Source: Streptomyces sp. YPW6
Lineage (GTDB): Bacteria; Actinomycetota; Actinomycetes; Streptomycetales; Streptomycetaceae
DNA: 64,000 nt
Direction of reading: 5' to 3'
NCBI RefSeq assembly: GCF_018866325.1
Contig: NZ_CP076457.1
Coordinates: 6,731,001 to 6,795,000 of the forward strand
Part shown: positions 1-8,049 of the stretch, piece after piece
Layout of the letters: each line of letters starts with the position of its first letter
Numbering within the stretch: the first letter of the stretch is position 1
Program-made: the position numbers and the translations under genes
Notes under the pieces: generated by a model
What the model saw: the letters and a program-made list of their open reading frames with translations, nothing else
Told to the model about the DNA's origin: nothing
The model's database searches: none

Positions 1-1581
1 GGACTCGGGCAGATTCCGGCGACCGAGCACGGCCAGGAGGTCGCCGTCATCGGCGGCGGACTCTCGGGCGTCATCGCCGCGTACGAACTGATGAAGATGG
101 GCCTCAAGCCCGTCGTCTACGAGGCCGACCGGATCGGCGGCCGGCTGCGTACCGTCGGCTTCGACGGCTGCGACGGCGACCTCACCGCCGAGATGGGCGC
201 GATGCGCTTCCCGCCGTCCTCCACGGCGCTCCAGCACTACATCGACCTGGTGGGGCTGGAGACCCGGCCCTTCCCCAACCCGCTGTCCCCGGCCACGCCC
301 TCGACCGTCGTGGACCTCAAGGGCGAGTCGCACTACGCCGAGACCATCGACGACCTGCCGCAGGTCTACCGCGACGTCGCCGAGGCCTGGAACGCCTGTC
401 TGGAGGAGGGCGCCGACTTCTCCGACATGAACCGGGCGCTGCGCGAGCGGGACGTCCCGCGCATCCGGGAGATCTGGTCGCAGCTCGTCGAGCGGCTCGA
501 CAACCAGACCTTCTACGGCTTCCTCTGCGAGTCCGAGGCCTTCACGTCCTTCCGGCACCGCGAGATCTTCGGCCAGGTCGGCTTCGGCACCGGCGGCTGG
601 GACACCGACTTCCCCAACTCCATCCTGGAGATCCTGCGCGTCGTCTACACCGAGGCCGACGACCACCACCGCGGCATCGTCGGCGGCAGCCAGCAGCTCC
701 CGCTGCGCCTGTGGGACCGCGAGCCGCAGAAGATCGTCCACTGGCCGCTCGGCACCTCGCTGTCTTCCCTGCACGACGGCGAGCCGCGCGGCGCGGTCAC
801 CCGGCTGACCCGTACGGCGGGCAACCGCATCACGGTCACCGACGCCACCGGCGACATCCGCACCTTCCGCGCCGCGGTCTTCACCGGCCAGTCCTGGCTG
901 CTCCTCTCGAAGATCGACTGCGATGACGCGCTCTTCCCGATCGACCACTGGACGGCGATGGAGCGCACCCACTACATGGAGTCGTCCAAGCTGTTCGTGC
1001 CGGTCGACCGCCCGTTCTGGCTGGACAAGGACGCGACCACCGGCCGCGACACCCTGTCGATGACGCTGACCGACCGGATGACCCGGGGGACGTACCTCCT
1101 GGACGACGGACCGGACAGGCCAGCCGTCATCTGCCTCTCCTACACCTGGTGCGACGACAGCCTGAAGTGGCTGCCGCTCTCCCCGAAGGAGCGCATGGAG
1201 GTCATGCTCAAGTCGCTCGGCGAGATCTACCCGAACGTCGACATCCGCAGCCACATCATCGGCAACCCGGTCACCGTCTCCTGGGAGAACGAGCCCTGGT
1301 TCATGGGCGCGTTCAAGGCCAACCTGCCCGGCCACTACCGCTACCAGCGGCGGCTGTTCACCCACTTCATGCAGGACCGGCTGCCCGAGGACAAGCGGGG
1401 CATCTTCCTCGCCGGGGACGACATCTCCTGGACGGCCGGCTGGGCCGAGGGCGCCGTGCAGACCGCGCTGAACGCCGTGTGGGGCGTCATGCACCAGTTC
1501 GGCGGGGCCACGGACGCGACCAACCCCGGCCCCGGCGACGTCTTCGACGAGATCGCCCCGGTCGAGCTGCCGGAGGACTGA
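1..1581 (+). CDS. Flavin-dependent amine oxidase, tryptophan 2-monooxygenase-like (5' end outside window)
   Basis: The frame is open from base 1, and the dinucleotide-binding motif VIGGGLSG lies at about residues 17-24 of the visible part. The true start is therefore upstream of the window and the first internal ATG (91) is not the start. Other marks are the FAD-contacting GGR..T region, the segment EMGAMRFPPS typical of the IaaM/lysine-phenylalanine monooxygenase branch, and a C-terminal AGDDISWTAGWAEGA that closes the FAD site. The family oxidises L-amino acids to amides or imino acids with FAD in the cytoplasm. About 526 residues are visible, close to the usual 550-560, so little is missing. 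It converges with the DUF5995 gene 24 bp away. The family is well supported; tryptophan as substrate is only inferred from the branch-like motif. Confidence 0.85.
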   Translation, partial: GLGQIPATEHGQEVAVIGGGLSGVIAAYELMKMGLKPVVYEADRIGGRLRTVGFDGCDGDLTAEMGAMRFPPSSTALQHYIDLVGLETRPFPNPLSPATPSTVVDLKGESHYAETIDDLPQVYRDVAEAWNACLEEGADFSDMNRALRERDVPRIREIWSQLVERLDNQTFYGFLCESEAFTSFRHREIFGQVGFGTGGWDTDFPNSILEILRVVYTEADDHHRGIVGGSQQLPLRLWDREPQKIVHWPLGTSLSSLHDGEPRGAVTRLTRTAGNRITVTDATGDIRTFRAAVFTGQSWLLLSKIDCDDALFPIDHWTAMERTHYMESSKLFVPVDRPFWLDKDATTGRDTLSMTLTDRMTRGTYLLDDGPDRPAVICLSYTWCDDSLKWLPLSPKERMEVMLKSLGEIYPNVDIRSHIIGNPVTVSWENEPWFMGAFKANLPGHYRYQRRLFTHFMQDRLPEDKRGIFLAGDDISWTAGWAEGAVQTALNAVWGVMHQFGGATDATNPGPGDVFDEIAPVELPED

Positions 1582-1605
1582 GCCGGAGCCGCGCCGGCGC
1601 GGGCG

Positions 1606-2316
1606 TCAGGGGCAGGGGGTGAGCAGGAGCCGCCCCACCAGACCCGCGCCCGCGTCGGTACGCTGCCGGAACTCCTCGGCCAGCGAAGGGAATCCGCGCA
1701 GCCGCCAGAGCGTCCGGGCCGCCGACCAGGCCGCCTCGCGGGCCCGTTCCAGGCTCCAGGAACTCACCAGGTGGGTCAGCGGATCCGCGATGCGCAGCAG
1801 GTCGGGTCCCGGCATCAGCTCGTCGTGGATTAGCTCCTCCAGCAATGCGAGGAGATCACCGACGCGCTCGAACTCCCCCTCCAGGTCCGGTGGATCGCAG
1901 CCGAGCGTACGACAGGTGTCCACCACGGCGAGGACCAGGTCGTGGCCCACGTGGGCCTGGAGACCGCTGAGCGCGAACTGCAGCGGACGTACGCCGGGAT
2001 GGCGGCGGCAGGGGAGCAACGGCCGCCAGCACTCCGGCGGCCGCCCGCCCGCCATGGCGGTCTCGGCGGCCGACAGATAGCGCCCGGCGCAGCGTCCGCC
2101 CAGCAGGGCGGCGGCCTCCCGGCCACCGGGGCCGCCCCTGCCCGGCTCCGGACCGGCCGTCTCCAGGGCCTCCAGATAGAGCCGGTGGAAGACCGCCACC
2201 CCGTCCCCCGACGGCCACCTCGACCGCAATTCCCGCATACGTTCGATCATCCGGGCGCCGCCCGTCGTCGGGCCGCCGGCCGGGGCCGGTACTGCGGACT
2301 GCTCGATCTGCGTCAT
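1606..2316 (-). CDS. DUF5995 family protein
   Basis: The product is 236 residues. The central stretch RHPGVRPLQFALSG, followed by AHVGHDLVLAVVDTCRTLG, and an all-helical composition with conserved HD and Trp residues match actinobacterial DUF5995 proteins as I know them. No signal peptide or membrane segment is visible, so it is probably cytoplasmic. It has no assigned biochemical function. It lies tail to tail with the amine oxidase, and its upstream side faces the GH6 cellulase gene, so the two transcription units diverge from about 2317-2412. The ATG start has no strong ribosome-binding site. Another ATG (about 22 codons in) would also keep the conserved core. Confidence 0.7.
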   Translation of the reverse strand: MTQIEQSAVPAPAGGPTTGGARMIERMRELRSRWPSGDGVAVFHRLYLEALETAGPEPGRGGPGGREAAALLGGRCAGRYLSAAETAMAGGRPPECWRPLLPCRRHPGVRPLQFALSGLQAHVGHDLVLAVVDTCRTLGCDPPDLEGEFERVGDLLALLEELIHDELMPGPDLLRIADPLTHLVSSWSLERAREAAWSAARTLWRLRGFPSLAEEFRQRTDAGAGLVGRLLLTPCP

Positions 2317-2412
2317 GCGCGGAGCGTCCCAGCCGTAGGCTCGCCACGGCGCCGACCGGCCGGGTATTCATCGGAACGGGCGAACAGCGGTGCCGGAAAA
2401 GGGGATCGAGGA

Positions 2413-3620
2413 GTGCCGGGCACCCGGGTACGACGTCGCACCGCTCACCGTGAACGCCGCCGCGCGGCCCACCGCCACGCCCTGCTGGCCGTCGCCTCGG
2501 CGGTCGTGGCGATCGGCGCGACCGCCGGACTGATCGACGCGGGCCACCAGGAGGGGCGCGACACGGCCCGCCCCGAACCGTCGCCCTCGCCGGTCCTCCA
2601 GCCCCTCCCCGCCGTGCCCACGCCCACGCCCGCGGCCCCGGCCCCGTCCGCCTCCTCCGCGCGCTCCGCTCCGGCGCCGTCCCCTCGGACACCCCGGCCC
2701 GCCCGAGCGCCGCCCCCGCGCCTCCGCCCGCCCGGACGACGGCACCCGCCCCCGCACCGCGCAGCCGCCTCTTCCGGCACCCGCGCTCCCAGGTGCTGGA
2801 CTGGGTGCGGGCCCACCCCGACGATCCGCGCCGCCCGGTCATCGAGTCCCGGATCGCGACGCAGCCCGCCGCCGTCTGGTTCGCCGCCCACAACCCGGGC
2901 GAGATAGCCGGGCAGGTCCGCGACGTCACCCGGGGCGCGGCCGCCGCGGGCCGGATTCCCGTACTCGTCCCGTACGCGATACCCGACCGGGACTGCGGCG
3001 GTGCGTCGAAGGGCGGCGCCCCGGACCTCGCGGCGTACGACGCCTGGATACGGGAGTTCGCCCAGGGGCTCGGGGCGGGTGCGGCGATCGTGATCCTGGA
3101 GCCGGACGCCATCGCCCTCTCCGACTGCCTGAGCGCCTCCGGCCGGGCCGCCCGCTTCGCCTCCCTGGCCCGCGCCGGCCGGGTCCTGCGCGCCGCCGGC
3201 CCGCGGGCCCGGGTCTACTTCGACGGCGGACACTCGGGCTGGCACACCCCCGAGAAGCAGGCCGCCGCCCTCCGGGCCGCCGGAGCGGCCACCGACGGCG
3301 ACGGCATCTTCACCAACGTGTCCAACTTCCACCGCACCGCCGACGAGACCGCCTACGCCCGCGCGGTCCTCGCCGCACTCGGCGGCCCGGCCGGACTCGG
3401 AGCGGTGATCGACACCAGCCGCAACGGCAACGGGGCGCCCGCCGCCGGCCAGTGGTGCGACCCGGCGGGCCGCGCTCTCGGGCGCACCCCGACGACGCGC
3501 ACCGGCGAGGCCCGGATCGACGCGTACCTGTGGGTGAAGCTGCCGGGGGAGTCCGACGGCTGCTCGGGCGCGGCGGGCTCCTTCACCCCGGAGTACGCCT
3601 ACGCCCTGGCCACCGGGTGA
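2413..3620 (+). pseudogene. Secreted glycosyl hydrolase family 6 (cellulase/cellobiohydrolase-like), frameshifted in the linker
   Basis: The catalytic part is complete in one frame from about 2740 to 3620. It carries the GH6 hallmarks VILEPDAIA (with the general-acid Asp), VYFDGGHSGW, NVSNF, IDTSRNGNG, WCDPAGRALG and DAYLWVKLPGESDG. That frame has no usable start upstream of 2793 and is closed at 2451. The preceding frame, from a GTG at 2413, encodes an Arg-rich N-region, a hydrophobic stretch LLAVASAVVAIGATAGL and a Pro/Ser/Thr/Ala linker: an export signal plus spacer. Joining the halves needs a one-base shift somewhere in 2640-2740, inside the low-complexity linker. The predicted whole protein is about 400 residues and would hydrolyse beta-1,4-glucans outside the cell. 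The shift may be a sequencing error in a GC run or a real lesion. The family call is firm; the status is uncertain. Confidence 0.75.
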
Positions 3621-3654
3621 GCCCCGGCCGTCCCCGTACCGTCCGATCGCGGGG

Positions 3655-3724
3655 CCGGTCCCCGTGCGGACTGCTCCCGGGGCGGGCTCGCACAGGGCCT
3701 GTCCCCGGTCCGGTCCCCGTGCGG
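3655..3724. repeat. 15-bp direct repeat downstream of the GH6 gene
   Basis: The 15-mer CCGGTCCCCGTGCGG occurs at 3655-3669 and again at 3710-3724, in a very GC-rich intergenic stretch between two convergent genes. The flanking sequence can also fold into weak GC hairpins, so it may act as a shared terminator. No protein-coding signal was seen. Confidence 0.45.
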
Positions 3725-3753
3725 TCCGGCCCCGGGGCCCGACCCGTGACGGT

Positions 3754-5145
3754 TCAGCTCTTCTCGGCGCCCGGCTTCTCGTCGTACGCCGACGTGCCCG
3801 AGTCCAGCAGCGGTTCCTGGGGCTTGAGGTGGGCCGGGGCGAAGGCCCGCAGCACGTGGTAGCCGGTGATCACGACGATCGTGCCGAGCGCGATGCCGCC
3901 CAGTTCGAAGGTGTCGGTGATCTTCAGGCTGACCCCGCCGACTCCGATGATGATGCCCGCGGCGGCCGGGACGAGGTTGAGCGGATTACGCAGGTCCACC
4001 CGGCCGTTGAGCCAGATCTGCGCGCCGAGCAGGCCGATCATACCGTACAGGATCACGGTGATCCCGCCGAGCACCCCGCCCGGGATCGCGGCGACGACCG
4101 CGCCGAACTTCGGGCACAGGCCGAAGAGCAGGGCGAAGCAGGCCGCGGCCCAGTACGCCGCGGTGGAGTAGACCCGGGTCGCGGCCATCACGCCGATGTT
4201 CTCGGAGTACGTGGTGTTGGGCGGACCGCCCACGGCGGTGGAGAGCATGGAGGCCGCGCCGTCCGCCGCGATGGCGGTGCCGAGCTTGTCGTCCAGCGGG
4301 TCGCCGGTCATCTCGCCGACGGCCTTGACGTGCCCGGCGTTCTCCGCGACGAGCGCGATCACCACCGGCAGCGCCACCAGGATCGCCGACCACTCGAACG
4401 CGGGCGCGTGGAAGGACGGCAGCCCGATCCAGTCGGCCTGTCCGACGGCCGAGAGGTCCAGGCGCCAGTGGTCCACGGCCTCCGCCCCGCCGGCCGGTGA
4501 GTGGATCTTCCCGAACGCCAGGTCGAGCACCCAGGACAGCACGTACCCGAAGACCAGCCCCAGGAAGATCGCGATCCGGGAGAGGAAACCGCGCAGGCAC
4601 ACCACGGCGAGGCCGGTGAACAGCATCACCGCCAGTGCCGTCCACTGGTCCTGCGGCCAGTAGGTGGAGGCGGTCACCGGTGCCAGGTTGAAGCCGATCA
4701 GCATCACGACCGCACCCGTCACCACCGGCGGCATCGCCGCGTGGATGATCCGTGCGCCGAACCGCTGCACGGCGAGACCCACCAGGAACAGCGCCGCGCC
4801 GACCACCAGCACCGCGCCCGTGACGGTCGCGCTGTCCCCGCCGCTCGCCCGGATCGTGGCCGCGACACCGACGAAGGAGAGCGAGCAGCCCAGATAGCTC
4901 GGCACCCGGCCCCTGGTCGCCAGCAGGAAGATCGCGGTCGCGACCCCGGACATCATGATCGCGAGGTTCGGGTCGAGGCCCATCAGGACCGGGGCGACGA
5001 ACGACGCCCCGAACATCGCGACGACGTGCTGGGCGCCGAGCCCGAACGTACGGGGCCAGGAGAGCCGCTCGTCGGGGCGGACCACCGCCCCGGGCGCGGG
5101 GGTCTTCCCGTCGCCGTGCAAGGTCCAGCGCACGCCGAGGCTCAT
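3754..5145 (-). CDS. uraA: NCS2 family uracil permease (UraA-like)
   Basis: The product is 463 residues, counting from the ATG at 5145, which has GGGAG six bases upstream; an in-frame ATG 21 codons earlier lacks such a site. About 12-14 hydrophobic segments are present. The NCS2 motif QHVVAMFGASFVAP lies near residue 37. The uracil-branch signature GGPPNTTYSENIG, containing one of the two substrate-binding Glu residues of UraA, and the ENAGHVKAVG motif (the other) are intact. The family imports uracil by proton symport across the cytoplasmic membrane. It is a single gene convergent with the GH6 gene. Xanthine permeases have a different NxG signature, so uracil is the favoured substrate. Confidence 0.85.
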   Translation of the reverse strand: MSLGVRWTLHGDGKTPAPGAVVRPDERLSWPRTFGLGAQHVVAMFGASFVAPVLMGLDPNLAIMMSGVATAIFLLATRGRVPSYLGCSLSFVGVAATIRASGGDSATVTGAVLVVGAALFLVGLAVQRFGARIIHAAMPPVVTGAVVMLIGFNLAPVTASTYWPQDQWTALAVMLFTGLAVVCLRGFLSRIAIFLGLVFGYVLSWVLDLAFGKIHSPAGGAEAVDHWRLDLSAVGQADWIGLPSFHAPAFEWSAILVALPVVIALVAENAGHVKAVGEMTGDPLDDKLGTAIAADGAASMLSTAVGGPPNTTYSENIGVMAATRVYSTAAYWAAACFALLFGLCPKFGAVVAAIPGGVLGGITVILYGMIGLLGAQIWLNGRVDLRNPLNLVPAAAGIIIGVGGVSLKITDTFELGGIALGTIVVITGYHVLRAFAPAHLKPQEPLLDSGTSAYDEKPGAEKS

Positions 5146-5333
5146 GGTTGCTCCCTGAAGGTCTGCTCGGTGTGCCGACCGGTCTGCGACCCGGGGTTCG
5201 GAGTTCACCTGCGGAAAAGATCAGCGCCATGGTAGTGGTGCGCCCGGCGGGGGCCGCGCGGAGGTCGCCCGTCGCACGCCGTCACGCCGGGCCGGCGCCG
5301 AGCGGTCTCCCTCTCGCGCACCCCGGCCCCGGG

Positions 5334-6563
5334 TCAGCTGCCGGTGGCGCTCGTCGCCTTCGTACCCCCGCCGATCCGGGACCCCGCGACCTTCCGGTCG
5401 GCCGAGCGGAGCACCCCGGCGCCCAGCACCAGGCCGAGGGCCAGCACCGTCACCACGCCGAACGACACCACCAGCGAGGTCGCCTCGGCCAGCGAGCCGA
5501 TCGCCGAGGGGGCGATGAGACCGGAGGTGTACGTGATGGTGGCGACGCCCGCGATGGCCTGGCTGGGGTTCGGCCCGCTGCGTCCCGCCGCGGCGAAGGC
5601 CAGCGGGACCACGACCGCCACCCCGAGGCCCAGCAGCCCGAAGCCGCACATCGCGGCGGCGGGGGAGGGGGCGAACACGACCAGCAGCCCGCCCGCGGTG
5701 GCCGTCATCCCGCCGGTCCGCACCGTGCGGACCGCGCCGAACCGGTCGACGATCCGGTCTCCGGCGATCCTGGCCACCGCCATCATCAGGGCGAACGCCG
5801 TGGTGGACGCGGCCGCGAGGCCGGCCGAACCGTCCAGGACGTCCCGCAGGTAGACCGCCGACCAGTCCAGGCTGGCCCCCTCGGCGAACACCGCGCAGAA
5901 GCCGACCGCCCCGATGACCAGGGCCGACTTCGGCGGAGTGGTGAACCTCGGCGGCGGTTCCTCGTCCGTGCGGCTCCGGATGTCGAGGACGTCCCGGCAG
6001 GCGATCAGGCCCAGCGCCGTGAGCACCAGGGCCGCGAAAAGGTGGTGGGTCCGGGCGTCCGTCCCGGTGTGGGCGGCGACCGTGCCCGCCGCCGAACCGG
6101 CCAGCGCGCCGACGCTCCACATGCCGTGCAGCCCCGACATGATCGACTTGTCGAGGCGGTTCTCCACCTCGACGCCGAGCGCGTTCATGGCCACGTCGGA
6201 CATTCCCGCCGTCGCCCCGTAGACGAACAGTGCGGCGCAGAGAGTGAGCAGGTCCGGTGCCAGCGCGGGCAGGATCAGCGCCAGCGTCCAGAGCGCCAGC
6301 AGCCCCCGCAGCGCGGTCCGGGCGCCGAACCGGTGGCTGATCCGGCCCGCGAGCGGCATCGCGACCGACGCGCCGATCGCGGGGAAGGCCAGCGCCAGAC
6401 CGAGCTGCCCCGCGCTCACCCCGGCGTGGTCCTGGATCCACGGCACCCGGGTCGCGAAGCTGCCGGTCACCGCCCCGTGGACGGTGAAGACCGCGGCGGT
6501 GGCGATGCGCGCCCGTTTCACCCGCTGTGTGCTGCAGACCGTGACGGTCGAGTCCTTCGTCAT
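5334..6563 (-). CDS. MFS transporter, YbjJ-like
   Basis: The product is 409 residues from the ATG at 6563 (GGGAGGG about 8 bases upstream); a longer open frame starting at 6737 would run across the operator and is unlikely. Twelve hydrophobic segments are present. A YbjJ-type N-terminus (FTVHGAVTGSFATRVPWIQD) and SDVAMNALGVEVE in TM5 resemble the sugar/fucose-like MFS branch of unknown substrate. It is divergent from a ROK regulator gene, with a 7+7 bp palindrome in the shared upstream region. That arrangement suggests the ROK protein controls it and that the cargo is a carbohydrate or derivative. Fold confident; substrate unknown. Confidence 0.8.
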   Translation of the reverse strand: MTKDSTVTVCSTQRVKRARIATAAVFTVHGAVTGSFATRVPWIQDHAGVSAGQLGLALAFPAIGASVAMPLAGRISHRFGARTALRGLLALWTLALILPALAPDLLTLCAALFVYGATAGMSDVAMNALGVEVENRLDKSIMSGLHGMWSVGALAGSAAGTVAAHTGTDARTHHLFAALVLTALGLIACRDVLDIRSRTDEEPPPRFTTPPKSALVIGAVGFCAVFAEGASLDWSAVYLRDVLDGSAGLAAASTTAFALMMAVARIAGDRIVDRFGAVRTVRTGGMTATAGGLLVVFAPSPAAAMCGFGLLGLGVAVVVPLAFAAAGRSGPNPSQAIAGVATITYTSGLIAPSAIGSLAEATSLVVSFGVVTVLALGLVLGAGVLRSADRKVAGSRIGGGTKATSATGS

Positions 6564-6646
6564 GCCGTCGAGCCCTCCCCTGGGAATCCTCTGATGCCGG
6601 CGGTTCCGGCTCTCCCGGCGCTTCCGCGACCATGCGTGGCGTAAAC

Positions 6647-6667
6647 TATCAGGAACCCTGCCTGATA
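6647..6667. promoter_or_regulatory. Palindromic operator between the MFS and ROK genes
   Basis: TATCAGG-N7-CCTGATA is a perfect 7+7 bp inverted repeat in an unusually AT-rich island (6641-6675) of the divergent promoter region. Outer bases extend the symmetry (ACTATCAGG on the left, CCTGATAaatAGT on the right). ROK repressors of the NagC/XylR type bind such palindromes. Assignment to the adjacent ROK protein is inference from position. Confidence 0.6.
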
Positions 6668-6727
6668 AATAGTCGGTACGCGTCGGCCCGGAAAAGCGGC
6701 GGGGCGGCCATCTGGAAGGATCCCGGT

Positions 6728-7921
6728 ATGCCCGCATCTCCGAGCACGGCTCGGGCCATCAACGACCGGCTCGCCCTGCGGCTCCTCCAGCAGGACGGCC
6801 CGCTGACGGCCACCCAGCTCAAGACGCTGACCGGACTCTCCCGGCCCACCGTCGCCGACCTCGTCGAACGGCTGCGCGACGCCGGTCTGATCCGGGTCGT
6901 CGGCGAGTCCGGGGCCGTCCGTCGCGGTCCCAACGCCAAGCTCTACGGGATCGTCGCCGACCGGGCCCATCTCGCCGCGCTCGACGTGCGCCTCGGCAGC
7001 GTCAGCGTGGTCGTGACCGACCTGCTGGGGGCGACGCTCGCCGAGGACTCGCTGCCCATCGGCAGCGACACCGCCACCGGGCCCGCCGTCGAGCGGGCCG
7101 CCGCCCTGCTGGAGCGCACCGCCCGGGCCGCCGGGGCGGTTCCCCTGCACAGCGTCGGGATCGGGGCGCCGGGGCTGATCGACCCCGGCACCGGCGAACT
7201 GCGTGACAGCTCCGGTCTGCCCGACTGGCACCGGGGCCTCGTCCGGGAGCTCCAGCGGCGGCTTCCGGCCACCGTGCTGGTGGAGAACGAGACGAACCTC
7301 GCGGCCGTCGCGGAGCACCGGGAGGGCGCCGCCCACGACCGGGAGACCTTCGTCCTGCTCTGGCTGGGCCAGGGGGTCGGGGCCGCCGTGATGCTGGACG
7401 GCAAGCTGCGCCAGGGGGCGTCCGGCGGCGCGGGGGAGATCGGCTTCCTGCCGGTCCCCGGGGTGGGCGGGCTGCCGTCCGCGGTCAACTGCGAGGGCGG
7501 GTTCCACTCGCTGGCCGGCTCCGCCGCGCTCTGCGAACTCGCCGCCGCGCACGGACTCGTGGACCGCGGGACCGTGGCCGGGGGGCGGGAGGAGGAGGCG
7601 GCCGCCGTGGACGCGGTGCGGGCCGCCCTGGCGGCGGGGGAGGCGGGCGATCCCTTCCTGAAGGAGGTCGCCGACCGCCTCGCCCTCGGGTTGGCCGCCG
7701 TCGTCTCGGTGCTCGACCCCGGCTGCGTGCTGCTCGCGGGGGCCGTCGGCCACGCGGGCGGGGACGCGCTCGCCGCCCGGGTCGAGGAGCGGCTGGCCGC
7801 GTTGTCACCTCTGCGCACCGAGGTCCGCGCCGGTTCGCTGGGCGACGGGGCGGTGCTGCGCGGTGCGCTGATCGCGGCCCGGGACGCGGCGCAGGACGCG
7901 CTCTTCGCCCCGGAGGGCTGA
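6728..7921 (+). CDS. ROK family transcriptional regulator
   Basis: The product is 397 residues from the ATG at 6728 (GGAAGGA six bases upstream). The N-terminal winged helix-turn-helix (QLKTLTGLSRPTVADLVERL, about residues 30-50) is followed by a ROK sugar-kinase-like domain. That domain contains an ATP-phosphate motif region near DVRLGSV, VGIGAPGLID, ENETNLAAVAEH and GQGVGAAVMLDGKL..GASGGAGEIG. The usual ROK Cys-rich zinc motif CxCGxxGC is replaced by VNCEGGFHSL, so zinc binding is doubtful. Such proteins are sugar-responsive repressors. It is divergent from the MFS gene, with the palindrome at 6647-6667 between them, so auto- and cross-regulation is likely. Confidence 0.85.
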   Translation: MPASPSTARAINDRLALRLLQQDGPLTATQLKTLTGLSRPTVADLVERLRDAGLIRVVGESGAVRRGPNAKLYGIVADRAHLAALDVRLGSVSVVVTDLLGATLAEDSLPIGSDTATGPAVERAAALLERTARAAGAVPLHSVGIGAPGLIDPGTGELRDSSGLPDWHRGLVRELQRRLPATVLVENETNLAAVAEHREGAAHDRETFVLLWLGQGVGAAVMLDGKLRQGASGGAGEIGFLPVPGVGGLPSAVNCEGGFHSLAGSAALCELAAAHGLVDRGTVAGGREEEAAAVDAVRAALAAGEAGDPFLKEVADRLALGLAAVVSVLDPGCVLLAGAVGHAGGDALAARVEERLAALSPLRTEVRAGSLGDGAVLRGALIAARDAAQDALFAPEG

Positions 7922-7991
7922 CCGGGCCGGTTCGCCCCCGTACGCCGTCCGGGAGGGCGGGGGATCCGGGGCCGGCCGGGAGAACGGCCCA

Positions 7992-8031
7992 CGGCCCGGC
8001 GCGAGCGGGGAGAACCGCTCACGCCGGGCCG
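7992..8031. terminator. Bidirectional hairpin between the ROK gene and the chitinase gene
   Basis: A 17-nt arm (7992-8008) pairs with 8015-8031 with one mismatch, around a 6-nt loop GGAGAA. It sits between two convergent genes and has no U-tract, as is common for Streptomyces terminators. Confidence 0.6.
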
Positions 8032-8049
8032 GGACGGGCACAGCGGGGA

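Noticed and set aside
1942..2907. Plus-strand ORF covering the GH6 signal peptide and reaching back into DUF5995
   Set aside because: Only its 2413-2700 part makes sense (export signal and linker); the 5' part is antisense to the DUF5995 gene.
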